Positions 34,474 through 46,896 of a stretch of 64,000 bases of DNA are shown one piece after another. The translations under genes were made by a program, and so were the position numbers. The stretch is taken from the NCBI GenBank assembly GCA_013368325.1, contig JAACJK010000059.1, forward strand, positions 843,878-907,877. Reading direction: 5' to 3'. The notes beneath the pieces were generated by a model. It was not told the DNA's origin, did not search any database, and saw only the letters and a list, made by a program, of their open reading frames with translations. How positions within the stretch are numbered: position 1 is the first letter of the stretch; the number at the start of each line of letters is the position of its first letter. Origin of the DNA: Ephemerocybe angulata (lineage: Eukaryota > Basidiomycota > Agaricomycetes > Agaricales > Psathyrellaceae).

Positions 34474-36427
34474 TTAATGCGGCGCTGGAACAGCAGGTGG
34501 GTTCACGACCTGGTATATGTTGAATCCCAAGCTGCAAGGGGGGGCTGTTAGAACCAGTGTACCGCGGGCTTCAGGTTGTTACGTACCAGAAAATAAAAAT
34601 CAGAATGCCATAAACTGCAAGGCAAATGGAAAGGAAGTTCGTAGTCCTTGCAGACGGGTCATTGCGCGAGAGCTTCTCCAAATATGAGCAAGGTCGCAAA
34701 AATCCAAGGGGAGTAACGCACCTTCCAATAGAACAAGCCAGGGAGAATGAATGATATTGTCGTCGACCCTGTAGACCCGACGAAGGACAGCACTGTACAC
34801 GTCATTCATTGCCATTTAGCCAGGTTCCGGACCACTGAGTGCAAGGACCCAAAACTCACCGAGACGAAGATCATCCACGAAATATGCGATCACAAACCCG
34901 CTGAGAATGATACCAGCGGTAAGCACTGAATGTTTCAAGGTCGACATTTCGGCATGGGCGTGGTCGTCCTCTTCTCCATCGTCCGCCTCGGCGTCGTCGT
35001 CCGCAGATGCAACATGGTGCTTGACTTCATGGCTGACATGGTCGGGGTGGAACACCTTGTCCAAGCAATTGCGGCAAGGGTGCACCTGCAGCGGATACGA
35101 GAATAGGACGAGGATCACGATCGCCAGTTGTCCAAACGCAATGAACAGAGAAGTGGAGGGGTACATGGCGATGATGTTGGCCCCGACCTACAGAACCCAC
35201 TTTAGCAATTAAACCAAGGGGGGTTAGAAACCACGTTGCCATACCTTGGATCCGAAAGTCAAGTAGCCGATGATCGATATAACTTCGTATGTGAGTGTCG
35301 CAGCGCCAATAGACCCCCCAATGACGATGTTCATCCTCTTCTGCGTATTACTCTTGATCTCATTATAGATGGGGAATAACTAGGAAGTGATCCTTCAGCA
35401 CTGCAACAACACCAACGAACAAAGAGCAGACTCACGTTCTGAGCACATGTAAAAGCAAAAACTTGGACTGGGAACGTAGACACAAAGCTTGGCGTAAAGT
35501 GGATCAACCGCACTTCCCCGGGAGAGGGCATGTTCTTGATCGGCCAGAAATAACACACGATGACGATAGCAAGCAGGTAAGCTATGGGTAAGCACTGTCA
35601 GTTAAAAGCTTCTCGAATACTAATAAGAGGGCTTCGACGGACCGACGGCGAAAAGCGCGATGTAACTGGTGTGTCGCAGGCTGTGCAGCGAGCGCAAGAA
35701 GCAGAGGGGTACTAGGAGAAGCATGAAGATGCTAATCCAATTGCTGCCCTGAAGCATCCATGCCGGAGGGTTCACGTCCGGCGACGTCAGGACGTGGTAG
35801 AGCGACGAGACGACATTAGGCATCAACCCTTTAATGATGATCAGATAGCTATGAGAATGGGGGCGAGGTAAACGTTAGATCGTCCGTTCATTAAGCAAAA
35901 GCATGATACCAACGAAGGTAGCCCTCGTTCCACGTAAGGCAACACACCTGATAGAGACACCAAAGCACTTGATAGCAATTGCCGCGTCGAAAAAAACGGC
36001 AGCCTTGGGAAACGTTAACTGCGATACCGCATGGAACGATGCGTGCCGGTACTTCGTCTTGGCAGCACACAACGAGAGGAGGTAGAGCCCAAATGCTGCT
36101 ACGCCCCCCGACAGAACGCAAGTGACCATACCAGGTATCAAGCCAGCGGATGCCATTGCCATAGGGAACGTCAACATTCCTATTCAAAAGATACAAGTGA
36201 GTCAAAGGGTGGCTCAAGTCACAAGGTCAAGACCACATACCAGTCCCCATAATCGTGTTCGCCAAATTGCTTATACAACTCCCCAGTGTCGCGCGACCGT
36301 CGGGTTTGTCCACATCCTTCGCGGTAGTAGACGCGCCACCCAACAGCGCCCTCGACTCGTCCGCACCCTGCACCCCGCCCACTACATCCACATCATTCTC
36401 CCTCGCAACACCATACGTTTGGACCAT
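34474..36427 (-). CDS. Vacuolar-type amino acid transporter (AAAP/SLC38 family, AVT-like)
   Basis: Multi-span membrane carrier expected to move neutral amino acids across the vacuolar membrane. Landmarks on the minus strand: ATLGSCISNLANTIMGTGM and LTFPMAMASAGLIPGMVTC (TM1 with the unwound family signature), SYLIIIKGLMPNVV, WISIFMLLLVPLCFLRSLHS, AYLLAIVIVCYFWP, FAFTCAQNLFPIYNEI, IGGSIGAATLTYEVISIIGY, VGANIIAMYPS, FIAFGQLAIVILVLFSYPLQ and LSFVGSTGSTTISFILPGLF, about eleven spans. A cytosolic loop rich in His, Asp and Glu (HHVASADDDAEADDGEEDD) sits before the last spans. The first in-frame ATG is at 36427 (MVQTYGVARENDVD), but the open frame continues upstream to about 36660 with coding-like composition and no ATG, so an unrecognised 5' exon is possible. 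Stop at 34474-34476. Confidence 0.88.
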
Positions 36428-37141
36428 CTCGAATTCCTCGTTGTCGTCTTCAGTTGCTTGGCCTACTCGAAGTTGCTGATACCCTGCCGAATGGCCACCA
36501 CTTTCTTGTGAGCTCGACCCAAACGCCGGTAAAAAGGAACTAAGAAACGAAGCTGTCGAAGGTGTAGAGTTGCTATCTGCACCCCTGCGCTGCGGCTGCG
36601 GCTGCGTTTGCGTCGACGATGCAAATAGGTTATTGAGCCAAGCCAGCTCCAAAACCCCCTTCTACCTCTCTATTATATACCCTTGCTGTTAGCACCTGCG
36701 TGCGCCGCCAAGTCCTCCTCCTGGTGCACACGTTGCTGCGTGATTTACGTGCTTTGGGCTTATCGAAGCCAGGATAAGACGCCTCTGTCTGGCGTTGATG
36801 ATGGTTCGAGTTGGTCCGTCGGAAGGAAGATAAGGGTTGTGAAGAGTAGAGCCCAGGGAAAGCAGTTGAAAGGCCGAATGCTAGCAGCTTCCCCGCAATT
36901 GCTGACGGTTCTTCGGAAAGCGGTGGGAATTGTTTTCAACTTCCTCCTTCGGAACATACATTACGCACGTGGCACTTAACACGCGCTTAAATTACCGCGC
37001 TTGTTTCGCCCAGCTACTGGTTACAGTCTCCTGTACTCGGGGAGCCCTAGAAATCGAATAGGTATAAAGCAGTGGTATTGAAAAATAACATGGTAACATA
37101 TCCACACCGGAAAACATACGGAAATTGAAAAGAAACCAGGC
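36428..37141. other. Intergenic between transporter 5' end and Nudix gene 3' end
   Basis: Bases 36428-36660 continue the transporter frame without an ATG (see that gene). The remainder, about 480 bases, should hold its promoter and the 3' flank of the Nudix gene. No other gene is supported. Confidence 0.5.
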
Positions 37142-38910
37142 TTACAACCGCTTCCTCCAAACCCCAGGCATACCCACATCAACCCTAAGATGCCTACACA
37201 CTTCGGCAAACCGTGAATCATTCTCTTCCGTCACATAGCCGTGCCTGACTAGCCAGTCCACCACAGCCATCGCACTGCTGCTCTTGAACCTCCCCGCCAA
37301 CAAGGCATTCAACACTTCCTGCAGACCCATCAGCGAGAACGACTCGACCTCGCCGTCCAGAATGTTCGGCTGCGGAACTACAGAGCCATCTGCGGGCAGC
37401 TCCAGTTCGTACAGGAAATAGAGCCCAGGAAGGATGTAGTGTGATCGATGAGAGTCAATACTGAGCCGGTGATCGTATGAATTGCTGTGATGGTGAGCCA
37501 CGGAATTCCCGGATGATGTTGTCCGGGAAGCGGATTCCGGGTACTCGTAGGTCGAGAGGGAGGTGGACAGCGGGGAGGAGGCCTGTCGATGGGGGAATGG
37601 TAGTGTGCCCGTCGATCGAATATACTCTGAGGCAAAGTCGGAGTCGAGGAGGGCTTCTTCAGACGATTCACGGATGATAGTGGCGAGAGGGGTATCTCCC
37701 AGCCGAATTCCACCACCTGCTGTTACGTCGAGGCGGCCTGGAGCGCTGTGAGACGTAAGAGCCAGGCAAAAAGGCAGCAGGCAAAGCGAATACGTACTTT
37801 TTCTTAGTCCTCGACCTCCTAGGGATCCACAACTTGGTAGCCTTCGTGTCCGGGTCATAGACATACGCTGTAAGTAATGCCCCGTAGTTCGGCAGACCAA
37901 AGATAGGCAACGCCGCACTCTCGATAGCGAACGCAAGCGGTTCTTCCGGTGAGTTGTGCGCCTTGGGGTGGTTGAACACAGGATACGGTTCATCACTCCA
38001 ATCTACAACCAGCATTAACGCAACTGTATCCATGAATACCACCCTAGTACTCACCCTTCAACAAATCCGCAAACACCTTTTTCCTCCTCCACTCCAAAAT
38101 CAACCTCTCCATATGCAACGTCCTCGCATGCCTCCCACCCTCGTTCACCCAATCCGCAAAACTCACGCTCGAGATGTACTCCGCACCATACTGACCCACT
38201 CCACCATGTACGACCCCCGTCCCACCTCCAAGCCCCATAACGCTAGGCGCCGGCACGCGCACGCCATCCTCAAAGTACCTCACCTCCCACGGACTTGCGC
38301 TATCCCTCTGAAAATGGCGCAAATGGTCCCTCGAAATTGCCGCAGCAACTTCGGGTAGGAGCCAGCCGATAGGCTTGTCCCCAGGGTCGTGCGAGACGAG
38401 GAAGGGAATGACCCGCTCCTGCGCCGCGATGCCCCCACTGCTTGTGCGCGAGCCAACGAGGAGCGGCTCCTGGACGTGCCACGGGTCCTGCGGGAGCACG
38501 AGGTTGTTGCACGTCAGCACTAACGGTAGGAGCGTCTGGTGGCCGTGCGGGTATTGCAGGGGCGTGGGTGCTGGGCGGAAGAGGTGCTGGCTCGCGAACG
38601 TTGCTGGACCTGCATCGCTGTCTGGGTCGATAGGAGGCTCCGAGGTGCTTGCTGTTGTGACTGTCGAGGTTCCTGATGCCGCTGCTGCGTCGTTGACGAG
38701 GTCGACGTCGGTGGTGGGAGGAAAAGAAGAGCTGGCCCGTGAAAGTCGATGACGAGCCCAAACTGAGCTGTTGAGCCGGGGTTTCGATGGCAGCAAAGGC
38801 AAGGACGCGGCGGCGGGTGATTTTAGAAGCGGGTTAGGATGGGAGCGCAGTGACGAGAAGGCTCGCCGGCTGCCCAGCGACGAGCGCAGAAGAATTTTGT
38901 TGGGATGCAT
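37142..38910 (-). CDS. DUF4743-Nudix hydrolase, possibly mitochondrial
   Basis: Nucleoside-diphosphate-linked hydrolase of the branch related to plant NUDT20/24 and the N-terminal half of S. pombe Tnr3. Three exons, split near 38056 and 37800. The start MHPNKILLRSSLGSRRAFSS (ATG at 38910) is Arg/Ser-rich without acids, like a mitochondrial presequence. The DUF4743 part contains KPIGWLLPEVAAAISRDHLR and VSFADWVNEGGRHARTLHME. The Nudix box is GGGIRLGDTPLATIIRESSE followed by EALLD: the REssEE core is intact, while the first glutamate of GX5EX7REUXEE is replaced by Asp or shifted. An Ser/Tyr/His-rich insert follows (about 37440-37560) before LPGLYFLYELELPADG. The C-terminus is RVDVGMPGVWRKRL. 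The exact substrate is not predictable; thiamine-diphosphate derivatives have been reported for relatives. Confidence 0.85.
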
Positions 38911-39118
38911 GGACAATAGATTCAACGATAACGATTAGCAGCAGTAGAATATAAACCAGAGAATGATTGGCAGTTACGCGAGGTATCACAGCAGTGGCAC
39001 TGCACATGCGTCATGTATCGCTCTAATTTGGTCACCATGTTAGCGCGCAGTGCGGCATTGGTCAGAGGGTATCGTATGTAGACAGAAGGATAAACAAAGG
39101 TTCTAAGATATATCGGCA

Positions 39119-41551
39119 CTACTTCTGGGCCACGTTGAAGAAGCTCCTGATCCCCGCCTGCCCCGCCTTGCCCTTCGTCGCGACTGGTTTGGCCTTTGGG
39201 GCCGCAGGTTTCTTCGCCGCAGGAGCTTTGACTGGTTTGCTTTCCTTCTTAGGTTTCGGGGGAGCGACACTGGGCGACTTCTCCTCCTCTTCACTAGTAT
39301 CTTTAGATGATAAAGCCTTCTTCGCTGCAGGCCTAGGCTTCGCCTTGGTCGCTTTCTTCACAGGTTCAGCCTCCTCGGCATCCCCGTCTACTGACTCCCA
39401 ATCTGAGTAGTCTTCCGTTTCTGCATTCGGGTCAGAGTACTGTACCCTAGAAAGACCATGAAAGGCTTACGCATGTACCCATCAGAGCCTTTGAATGTTC
39501 TGGTCTTCACCACCTTCCTCTTCTTCAAACCATTGCTACCAAGAGGAACAACCTTCTTTTCGCGTCTCCTCTTGTGCGCTGGCTTGGGTATCAGCTCATC
39601 TTCAGATTCCATTGTTGCTCCATCTGTGTCAACGTCCATGGATATGTCGAGTACGCCAGCTTTGCCCGCTTTCTTCGGAGCAACTTCCTCTTCGTCCTCT
39701 TCCTCTTCTTGGTCCATAGGCAATGGGTTTGGCCTGTTCCCTTTCCGAACTTCTTTCCGAACATGGCGTTCAACAAGATCTGCGAGGAGTAAGCTTCAGA
39801 GAATGAGTAGAAACATTTTTAGTCGTACCATCATCCATATCCATAAAGTCCATTGCCTCCTTTGCCTCCTGCTGCAGCACCTCCTTCATCTTCTCCTCTC
39901 TGCGAGTGTTCCTCTTCTTCAGGACCTTGTTCTCCTCTTCCTCCTCCTCCTCTTCCTCATCCGACATGACCCGGCGCTTCTTCACCTTCACATTTGCCAG
40001 TTCCTTCTCCTTGACTTTACGGACCGGCTCCTCGTCGTCCTCGTCACTAAAGTCAATTGCAAGGGCACTACTCGCGGAAGACCGGCGTGAGCTCGCTCTT
40101 GAAGTGGATGCAACAGATGAAGGTGGTTTGGATACTGCGACGGACGGTGCCCGAGAAGAAATGCGGGAAGCAGGTTTACTTGCCAATGCCGTTGCAGCAG
40201 TCTTCCTCGATTTGTTCGCCGTGGCTTCACCTTCCGAGTCAGAACCTGCAGCAGGCGCGATCGACTTACGCTTCGTGCCCCTCTGAGTAAAATAGATGAG
40301 ATCGACTTCGTAAAGAAGAGATTTAGGACTTACCGCTGATACCTGGCTCAAATCTTCCTCCTCTTCCTCCTTCTTCACTGCGACAGGTTTCGTTGCCTTG
40401 GCCTCCTTTGGTTTTGCAGCGCCAAAGAACATCTTCGCGGGCTTCTTCTCCTCTTTCACAGGCTCTTCCTTCTTCACAGTCGATTTCTCTTCTGGTTTCT
40501 TCGCCTTTGCGCCGAAGAAGTCTAGTTTACCTGTCTTCTTAGGCGCCGGTGCTTTCTTGTCACCCTCGACCTTCGCAGCTGGTGCGGCAGACGCTGATGG
40601 GCCTTCCGGTTTGCTCGTTGACGGTTTGACGTCCTCGATTTTTGCTGGAGCGGCCTTGGAGGAGCTCGCGGCTGTTGGGAGAGCCTTTGTCTTGATGGGC
40701 TTGACGTGAATGTTAGGTGCAACGACGCGGCCAACCGCCTTAGCATGCTCAGGTCCTTTAGCGTTATCTATCTTCCGGATGTCTGCTGTGGGGGCACACA
40801 AGTACGTCGCGTCCTGGATGGATATGAGTCTCTGAATCAGAGTAACGAGAAAAAAAAGGCGCACATGAATTGGGGAGGGAGACAAGCTGTATACGTGCAC
40901 GGAGCTCAGCTTGATGTACTTTTCCTTTGCATCTGTAATGGATACTTAGCACTTGAGATAGAAGCGAATGGGATGTAAAGGGGTACCTTCGAGCTCATCC
41001 TCATTAACAATGGTGACACTGATGGTCGTGGCATCCTCGTAGTCCTCGTCTTCTTCCTCGTCGTCATCATCATCATCAGCGTCCTCTTCTGCATCCCCTG
41101 AGTCTGTCTGTGTCGGAACAAACATATCCATGCCAAAATCCTCGTCGTCGTCTACGTCCATCGACATGTCTGCCTTGAGACCATTCTTGCTGCTGCCCTG
41201 GCCTCTGGAAGGGCGGATTCGCCGTTGCGGATTGCGTATTTCCCCAGTCAACAGGTATGTCGCGAACGAGGTTTGGGAGTCCGAAGACGCATTCTCGTGG
41301 TATTTGGCTAGTTCTCTGCGAAGTAAACGGGCGTGTCAGCACAAGCTTAGCAGCCCCAGGTGGCGGAAAGTCTGTACTCCTTGGCGGCGTTAACATGAAT
41401 GCCAAATTGTCTGCTCAGAGACCTATACGTGACCTGTGCGCGGCACCGGTCATGGCGGGTTCAATGACCTGAAGCAACGATGACCACGTACGACGTTTTT
41501 CTCAATGAAGAGCTGCTTCACGAGGAAGTCCTTGATAGCCTGACTCGACAT
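39119..41551 (-). CDS. POL32: DNA polymerase delta subunit 3 (Cdc27/Pol32/POLD3)
   Basis: Accessory subunit linking DNA polymerase delta to PCNA in lagging-strand synthesis and break-induced replication. The first exon gives MSSQAIKDFLVKQLFIEKNV, then VTYRSLSRQFGIHVNAAKEE and LAKYHENASSDSQTSFATYL, matching the winged-helix N-terminus of POLD3. A second conserved strand is TTISVTIVNEDELE followed by KYIKLSSVHVYSLSPSPI. The rest is a long Lys/Glu-rich linker with NLS-like runs (KKRRVMSDEEEEEEEEE) and an Asp-rich stretch (DDDDDDEEEDEDYED). The last residues, GQAGIRSFFNVAQK, hold a canonical PIP box (Q-x2-I-x2-FF). About seven introns. The first ATG is at 41551; a plus-strand frame here beginning at 41480 is only a shadow. 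A 12-residue linker DFFGAKAKKPEE recalls related FFxAK repeats (KMFFGAAKPKE), noted as a minor internal repeat. Confidence 0.92.
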
Positions 41552-42102
41552 TTAAGCGCCTGTCTGGGAATGGGCGGCTTCGTACTGAGAGAGAGTGCTT
41601 CGGGGACGAGATGTTGCCCGAGTCTGGGCACTGGTTGTGGACTGGGCGGGGAGCGAGGACGTGGTTGGTGCTAAACCTGTGACGCGAAGTCGGGAGCGTT
41701 AGTGTCAGATCACGCGCCGGGCGTAACGCGTTTGTGACAGTTTGCTTGGACTCGCGATCGGGTGCAATCCCACTATCTTTGCGACCATTATCCAACATTG
41801 TTAACTTGAAAGTCAACCACTACAAGAAACAATCTATGGAGTACGAATCCATTGAATATGGGCTCTCATAGCTGGTAACTGCCTCCCGAAATGGTATATT
41901 CCCCTCTTCGCCGCCTCTCGGAATGGTATCATCCCCTGCACCCCTGACCTCCTGGTACGCCGTATTTCCTTTGACATCAAAGCAGCATTTCTGAGACTTA
42001 CGTCCTAGAAATTCCCGTTCTTTATCCGTAAAAGTCGAAGGCGCAATGCCATTGTGAACCGGGACTCGTCGGCCGTTGAGACCTCCGACTACTCGAAATT
42101 CT
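41552..42102. other. Intergenic, POL32 promoter and 3' flank of the DUF202 gene
   Basis: About 550 bases between two minus-strand genes. Short shadow frames only. A pair of similar segments occurs near 41885-41935 (CCTCCCGAAATGGTAT versus GCCTCTCGGAATGGTAT), an imperfect direct repeat of unknown meaning. Confidence 0.5.
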
Positions 42103-42522
42103 TCAATTGTAAACCACGAAGATAATACAGGTCGTGAAGATGACCAGTGCCACGGGTGCCATGAGGGTGCCGTGGACTCTGAAAGTATCTAGGTCAGCCA
42201 TGAATACTGCTGGTATCTGAAAGACTTACTTTCCAGATCCCCAAAACGGCTTGGACGTTACCAAATCCTGGTACCCTTGATAGTACTCCCAGATCCCCGC
42301 TATGATGCACAGGACCGCGCAAGCAAACTCAACGGAGGCCAACGGAACTATTTGATACTGCTTCTGCCCCTCCTTTTCTGGCACCAATCTCGCTTGCAGC
42401 AGTAATGAGGCTGTCATTACAGACAGGAGCATTGCCAGTTTGAAGTGTGCCAGGAGGTTTCGCTCGAGCATGCAAAAGTCCCTGGCGGTGCTCCCCGTGT
42501 TCTTGACCCTGCGGCTCGACAT
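42103..42522 (-). CDS. Small DUF202-family membrane protein
   Basis: Two exons (42522-about 42230 and about 42170-42103) give about 120 residues. Start MSSRRVKNTGSTARDFCMLE, then RNLLAHFKLAMLLSVMTASL, then LASVEFACAVLCIIAGIWEY, then VHGTLMAPVALVIFTTCIIF ending VVYN. The RDFCMLERNLLAHFKLA motif and three predicted spans are typical of DUF202, the fold also found in Vtc1, the membrane subunit of the vacuolar polyphosphate polymerase. The role is not known for stand-alone fungal members. The gene is divergent from the 42950 gene. Confidence 0.85.
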
Positions 42523-42949
42523 AGTGGAAGAGGGTCAAGATCTCTTCATCGTCCGTGGATGAGCACCAATGACGCCTTCAAATCTGCAGCAGCTGAATCA
42601 GGCGGCGGCGACAAACAGGGGCCGTCTCCCAACTGGGAAGAAGGGACACGGTCACCTGACCTGTCGCGCATACATGTATTTGTGGACATTTGGCTCCTGT
42701 TCGAATTCACGTCTCCCAGGTTTCCATCTCCTTTAACGCCAACGTCAAGCCAACGTCGAGCTCAACTGCCCTCGACGGCGAGCGCTAGACCAGGAACGAC
42801 CTCCCAGCATTACGGACTCGACGACTAACCGATACGAACGAACACCGACGCTCATTACACGCACACCATCCTTCAAGCTTTACCAGCAACGAACAAACGT
42901 CCGCACGCCGCTACCTCGACCCTCAAATCAAACAACCGAAACAGACAGG
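42523..42949. promoter_or_regulatory. Divergent promoter region (DUF202 gene, disordered protein gene)
   Basis: 427 bases between two divergent start codons. The right half is C/A-rich with several AACGAAC/AACGACC-like words, as common in 5' UTRs. No TATA box is obvious. Confidence 0.5.
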
Positions 42950-45471
42950 ATGGGATTCCTTAAGCGTCTGTTCTCCATGGGAGGCAAGAAGAACACGAAA
43001 TCGAAACACATGAAGACTAGCGACATCGGTCAACCAATGCCTAAGAACAAGCGCGGTTCAACTTACGCCACAGTCGCAGGTGCACCTTATGGCAGTACCA
43101 CCCCAGGTATTAACCTTGGAAACGAAGATGAAGACCATGAAGCCGCGGTACACAGATTATTGCGCACTTCTAGTGCCCGCTATGCCGTCGTGCACGAAGT
43201 TGAACCTTCGGAAATCCCCCCAATGCGTACGTTCCAGATTCCATTCATACTGCCTTGTCCTTACATTTATCCCGGACAGCCCATCCAATCAACGCAGTAG
43301 TCTCTGCGTATGGCCACCAACTCCAGCCTCAGGCTACTGGCCTAACCCTCCACCCCAGCGCCTCCCTCGTTAGTCTTGCGAGCACAACCATGAGTGCCCG
43401 GGGCACCGGTACCTACAGCGTCAAAGTTTACCGCAAAGAACGCCTCTCACAGGGCCCCGAGGAGGTTCTTGCCGATGAGAAGAAGAAGAAGAGTGAGAGC
43501 GCCCACCTCAACGCTAACGACAGCAGGACACTTAAGCTGCGTTCCGAGCCCAGCGTCGTCAGCCTGCTCAGCTTGTACGATGACCAGGGAAGACTGCCTG
43601 AAGAGGCATTCTCGAACGACGTCAGTGATCATACCACACCGACACCGAAGCACCGATATCACGAGGTTCCCATGACTACCGAGGAGGAAGACGAGCGCAA
43701 TCAAGCTAACCCCGAAGGCTTGGGTAGAGCTCAAGTCAAGCGCAGCGGCTCGACTTTGCGTCAACTCCTTGGCGTTGTCGGCGAGAAACCAGAAGATGCG
43801 AGCGAAGGTGACATTTCCTGGGCTGAGCGCTTCCTTGGGTGAGTCGTTTGAATTCCATATTCAAGCCAATAGTTGTTTTACCTTCACTGCAGTGAACTTG
43901 ATACGTCGAGCAACTCGACTCATTCCTCCTTCGCGCTACCCACTCCCTCATCCGCCCATGGTCCCAATTTCGATGCTGAAATCTCCGTCGTGACGGAGGA
44001 CATGAGTTTCGATAATCCAGCCATCTCGTCTATGGAAGTGGAAGTCAGCCTTGAGACCAACTCCTCCCAAATCTTCGGCGACGATTCCTTTGCGACCGAC
44101 ATCAAGAAGAGCCGCTCCTATGAAAGTACCCTCCATGATGTGGGCAGGACCCCGACGAACAAGTCACCCAACCCTACCTTGAAGGTCAACAACGGCTCTA
44201 CCACTCCCGGGACCCCTCAGAAGCGGGCTTCGCAAGTCTTCCAGTTCATCAAAAAGCGTGCTAGCAAGTTCGTGGAGAAGGACGAAAGGGACTTGCCTGA
44301 GCCGCCGAGCGCATTCAGCTCACCATCGGCTGATGCCCATGAAAGGCGCCGCTCGACTAACAGCAGTGATTCCAGGCGCCAGGACAGCAACGACGAGCGG
44401 GAGGTGAACAACCACTTGACGTCGCGGTTCTCTGAGGACAGTTGCGAGTCTGCGTTTGCAAAGAAGAAGATCAGTGCGATACCCGTTTATGCTGGAGAAC
44501 ACGCTACCCCGAGTCGCAATAAATCCAGGCCTTTCTCCGAACGCTTAGATGGTAACCAAGGCGGATTGGGGCACGTAAAGGGGATGGTCAAGAGATTCTC
44601 ATTCAACCTCGGGTCGAGGGAGAGCACCAGCTCGAGAGAGGAGGAACAGCGGGAGAAACAGTCGGAACCCGAGGCGACGCCTACTTCCGCCCCTGTGACG
44701 CTCCCACTAGTCCTGGAGACGCCGATGCGCCCCGTGGCTGAGAGTGATGCTGCAAGGGCCGAGAGGGATATCAGGATCTTGATGACTGGTCCAACCAGGG
44801 TCATCGTCACTGCACCTACACCTGGAACTGCCAACGCTACGCAACAGACCGGATATACCCTCAGCAAGATTCCCCGAGGACCACGAGGGCAAAATTCGAG
44901 GAGAAGAACCAGCGGTAGCTCCAATGGGAACGAGAACAGGCGCAGGGAAGACCGGGATGAGAGGAGGAGGTCTCGTCATGAGCGTGCGGAGAGGGAGCAG
45001 ATGAAGAGGGAGAAGGCCGAGCGGGAGAAGTACAAGGACGGATTGACGACCAGCATGATCTCGGCGCCGCGGAAGAAGGTCTCCACGAGGAACTTGACGC
45101 ACCGGGCGAACGCGAGTGTGTCGAGCACTGGGTCGAACGAGAACGAGAATGCGCGTCCGGCGTATGGTGTGATGTACGCGGAGGCGAAGCGGTTTGTGGA
45201 GGGAGGGGATTACCGCTCTAAAGGTGCTGGAAATGTGGGGAGTCTAGGGGTGAAACCTGACATTCCGTTGACGCCTTTGAGGGTGTCGAGGCGGATGTCG
45301 GTGAATCAGGAGGCATTCTTCCAGCCCCCATCGTCACCTGCAAAGAGCAATGCGATGTACTCGCCGGATGAAGGAAGAGAAGAGAGGAGGAAACCTCGAG
45401 GAGAGAGGAACTTGTACGCGCTTCCAGGGTCGAGGAGTGCAGCTATGAATGCTCGCCCGACTCGGGTTTGA
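42950..45471 (+). CDS. Long disordered Ser/Arg/Glu-rich hypothetical protein
   Basis: Three exons: 42950-about 43224, about 43300-43838 and about 43892-45471, joined by GT-AG introns that keep frame; about 790 residues. It starts MGFLKRLFSMGGKKNTKSKH, a short hydrophobic-basic N-terminus that could bind membranes (Gly2 is present but the myristoylation context is weak). Two recurring themes are PTPSSAHGPN-type Ser/Pro segments and highly charged runs, for example RRREDRDERRRSRHERAERE (about 44935-45000), likely a single alpha-helix or coiled coil. FQFIKKRASKFVEKDE and MVKRFSFNLGSRE are short basic-amphipathic motifs. I recognise no domain. The composition suggests a cytoskeleton- or signalling-associated scaffold, but that is only a guess. 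Confidence 0.8.
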
Positions 45472-46033
45472 ACCTGAACTACTGTTGCCCCACTGGAAAA
45501 TCGCGTTGTGGACTGCATGCATATGAACTGTTTTCTCCTTTCTCACCATCCATATTCTCGATCTGGTTTCGTTCTCATTTTTCGTTCATTTGATACTGTC
45601 TCATTTTTGTCTGTCCAAGCTGTTAAGTTATCGCTGTCCCACACCAAAATGTTTTCGCTCTTGTTATCGTATTGCTATTTATCGTATGTCTTAGATACAG
45701 AACTCATATACATTTGAAATCCTTTTTTCCCGCTACTTCAGTAGTGGGTATCTGTCGCTGCTGTCGCTGCAACGAAAAATGGCCGTCACGTCCCGCTTTC
45801 GCCGTTTTCGGTCCGGATCTTTTTGGGTATCTATCATAGGGTTGTGGCCAGGTTTTTGCTGGAGTGGGTCTATCGAAGGGTCGAGACAGCCGAGCTGCTC
45901 TATCGTAGGGTCGAGACAGCCGAGCTGCTCTATCTCAACGCATTGACGAGGTGTTCTCCGCTAGTCGCTCCTTCCTCCTCCTACCATATGATGAGTTCAT
46001 ACTCATGCTCCAGCCTCGATTTTTGCTCCGGCG
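45472..46033. other. Intergenic, 3' flank with a 2x30-bp tandem repeat
   Basis: T-rich 3' flank of the preceding gene up to about 45720, then a short stretch with a tandem repeat at 45871-45930 (listed separately). No supported gene. Confidence 0.5.
45871..45930. repeat. Tandem repeat, two 30-bp units
   Basis: Units 45871-45900 and 45901-45930 differ at one base (TATCGAAGGG versus TATCGTAGGG) and share GTCGAGACAGCCGAGCTG. A partial third unit (TATC) follows. A recent local duplication. Confidence 0.9.
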
Positions 46034-46896
46034 TTAGGTTCTTCCTGGGCTCAAGCTAGAGGAGTACTTTACTGCTATGTTGGGGTTTGGTGGAGTACGC
46101 AAAGCCGGCCGAGCCCTTCTACAAAATGCTGGCCCTTGTCTGGAAGACGTATCTGAAATCGGCGGAAGATTCTGAACCTTGACCGGCCATTCGAGTTGTA
46201 TTGACTTTGACTGTGGCAAACCCAAGTGTGTTAGATTTTCATTCTCGTCATGTAATCTCAGGAACTTGAACGCGACGCACTCGATTCCGAATGATTGGGG
46301 CAACCTGCGTTTGATGTAGCCTTCCCGCATAAGCAAATGAACCCGTGTCGGCGACGGAGCGTTTTTCGATGTAGTCTTCTCGGATAAGCAAATGCACCCT
46401 AGAGTCCGTGTCGGCGACAGCGACGTCTACAATTATGGGCTGCGTAATACGTATCGACACAGTTGATTTCTGGAGCACTACTTCGCATGGCTCATTCAGG
46501 CTCCCCGGTGGACCTAGATCCCATACTTCGGAGCCACCTTTTGTCCACAGTGATGAGGAAGCGCCCCCCAGGGATGACGTTGAAGTTACTGCTTTCTTCA
46601 AGATATGAGTATCGCCCGTCTTGGTTCAGGTGGTTCTGAAGCTGATCGTCTTCGTCCTTGTGTGGAAGAAGCCGGGAGATGGGTGGCGTGGGGTGGTTTC
46701 CCCGGCGATACCGATGTCTGAAACGCAATGGACCGGTGCACGCCCTCCTCAACTCGGACGCGGTGGAGAAGCTGGACAAGAGGACATCCGCACCGCATTG
46801 GCGTCGTAGGCGTTCCCTCCATAGCTCTGAGTCACCCTCAAGTAGATCATAAAAAGCTTTGCAAGTCTGCAATGAGTCATGGAGCCAATCGTCCAT
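46034..46896 (-). pseudogene. F-box family protein fragment, frameshifted
   Basis: Minus-strand coding relic. It opens after an apparent acceptor (GCAG at about 46867) with TCKAFYDLLEGDSELWRERL, the end of an F-box, but no upstream exon with the LPPEI part of an F-box can be found. It continues LRFRHRYRRGNHPTPPISRL and NFNVIPGGRFLITVDKRW, then the frame must shift near 46540 to continue GGSEVWDLGPPGSLNEPCEV. The GGRFLITVD...WDLG pattern is common in agaricomycete F-box proteins with a divergent WD-like C-terminus. A stop follows at 46248. Loss of the N-terminus plus the frameshift argue for a dead copy. Confidence 0.7.

Noticed and set aside
39458..40090. Leu/Ser-rich plus-strand frame of 210 codons looking like a membrane protein
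   Set aside because: Antisense of the Lys/Glu-rich POL32 linker, which always yields Leu/Phe/Ser runs.
41480..41674. Plus-strand frame MTTYDVFLNEELLHEEVL
   Set aside because: It is the exact antisense of the POL32 first exon (MSSQAIKDFLVKQLF...), which fits a known family.
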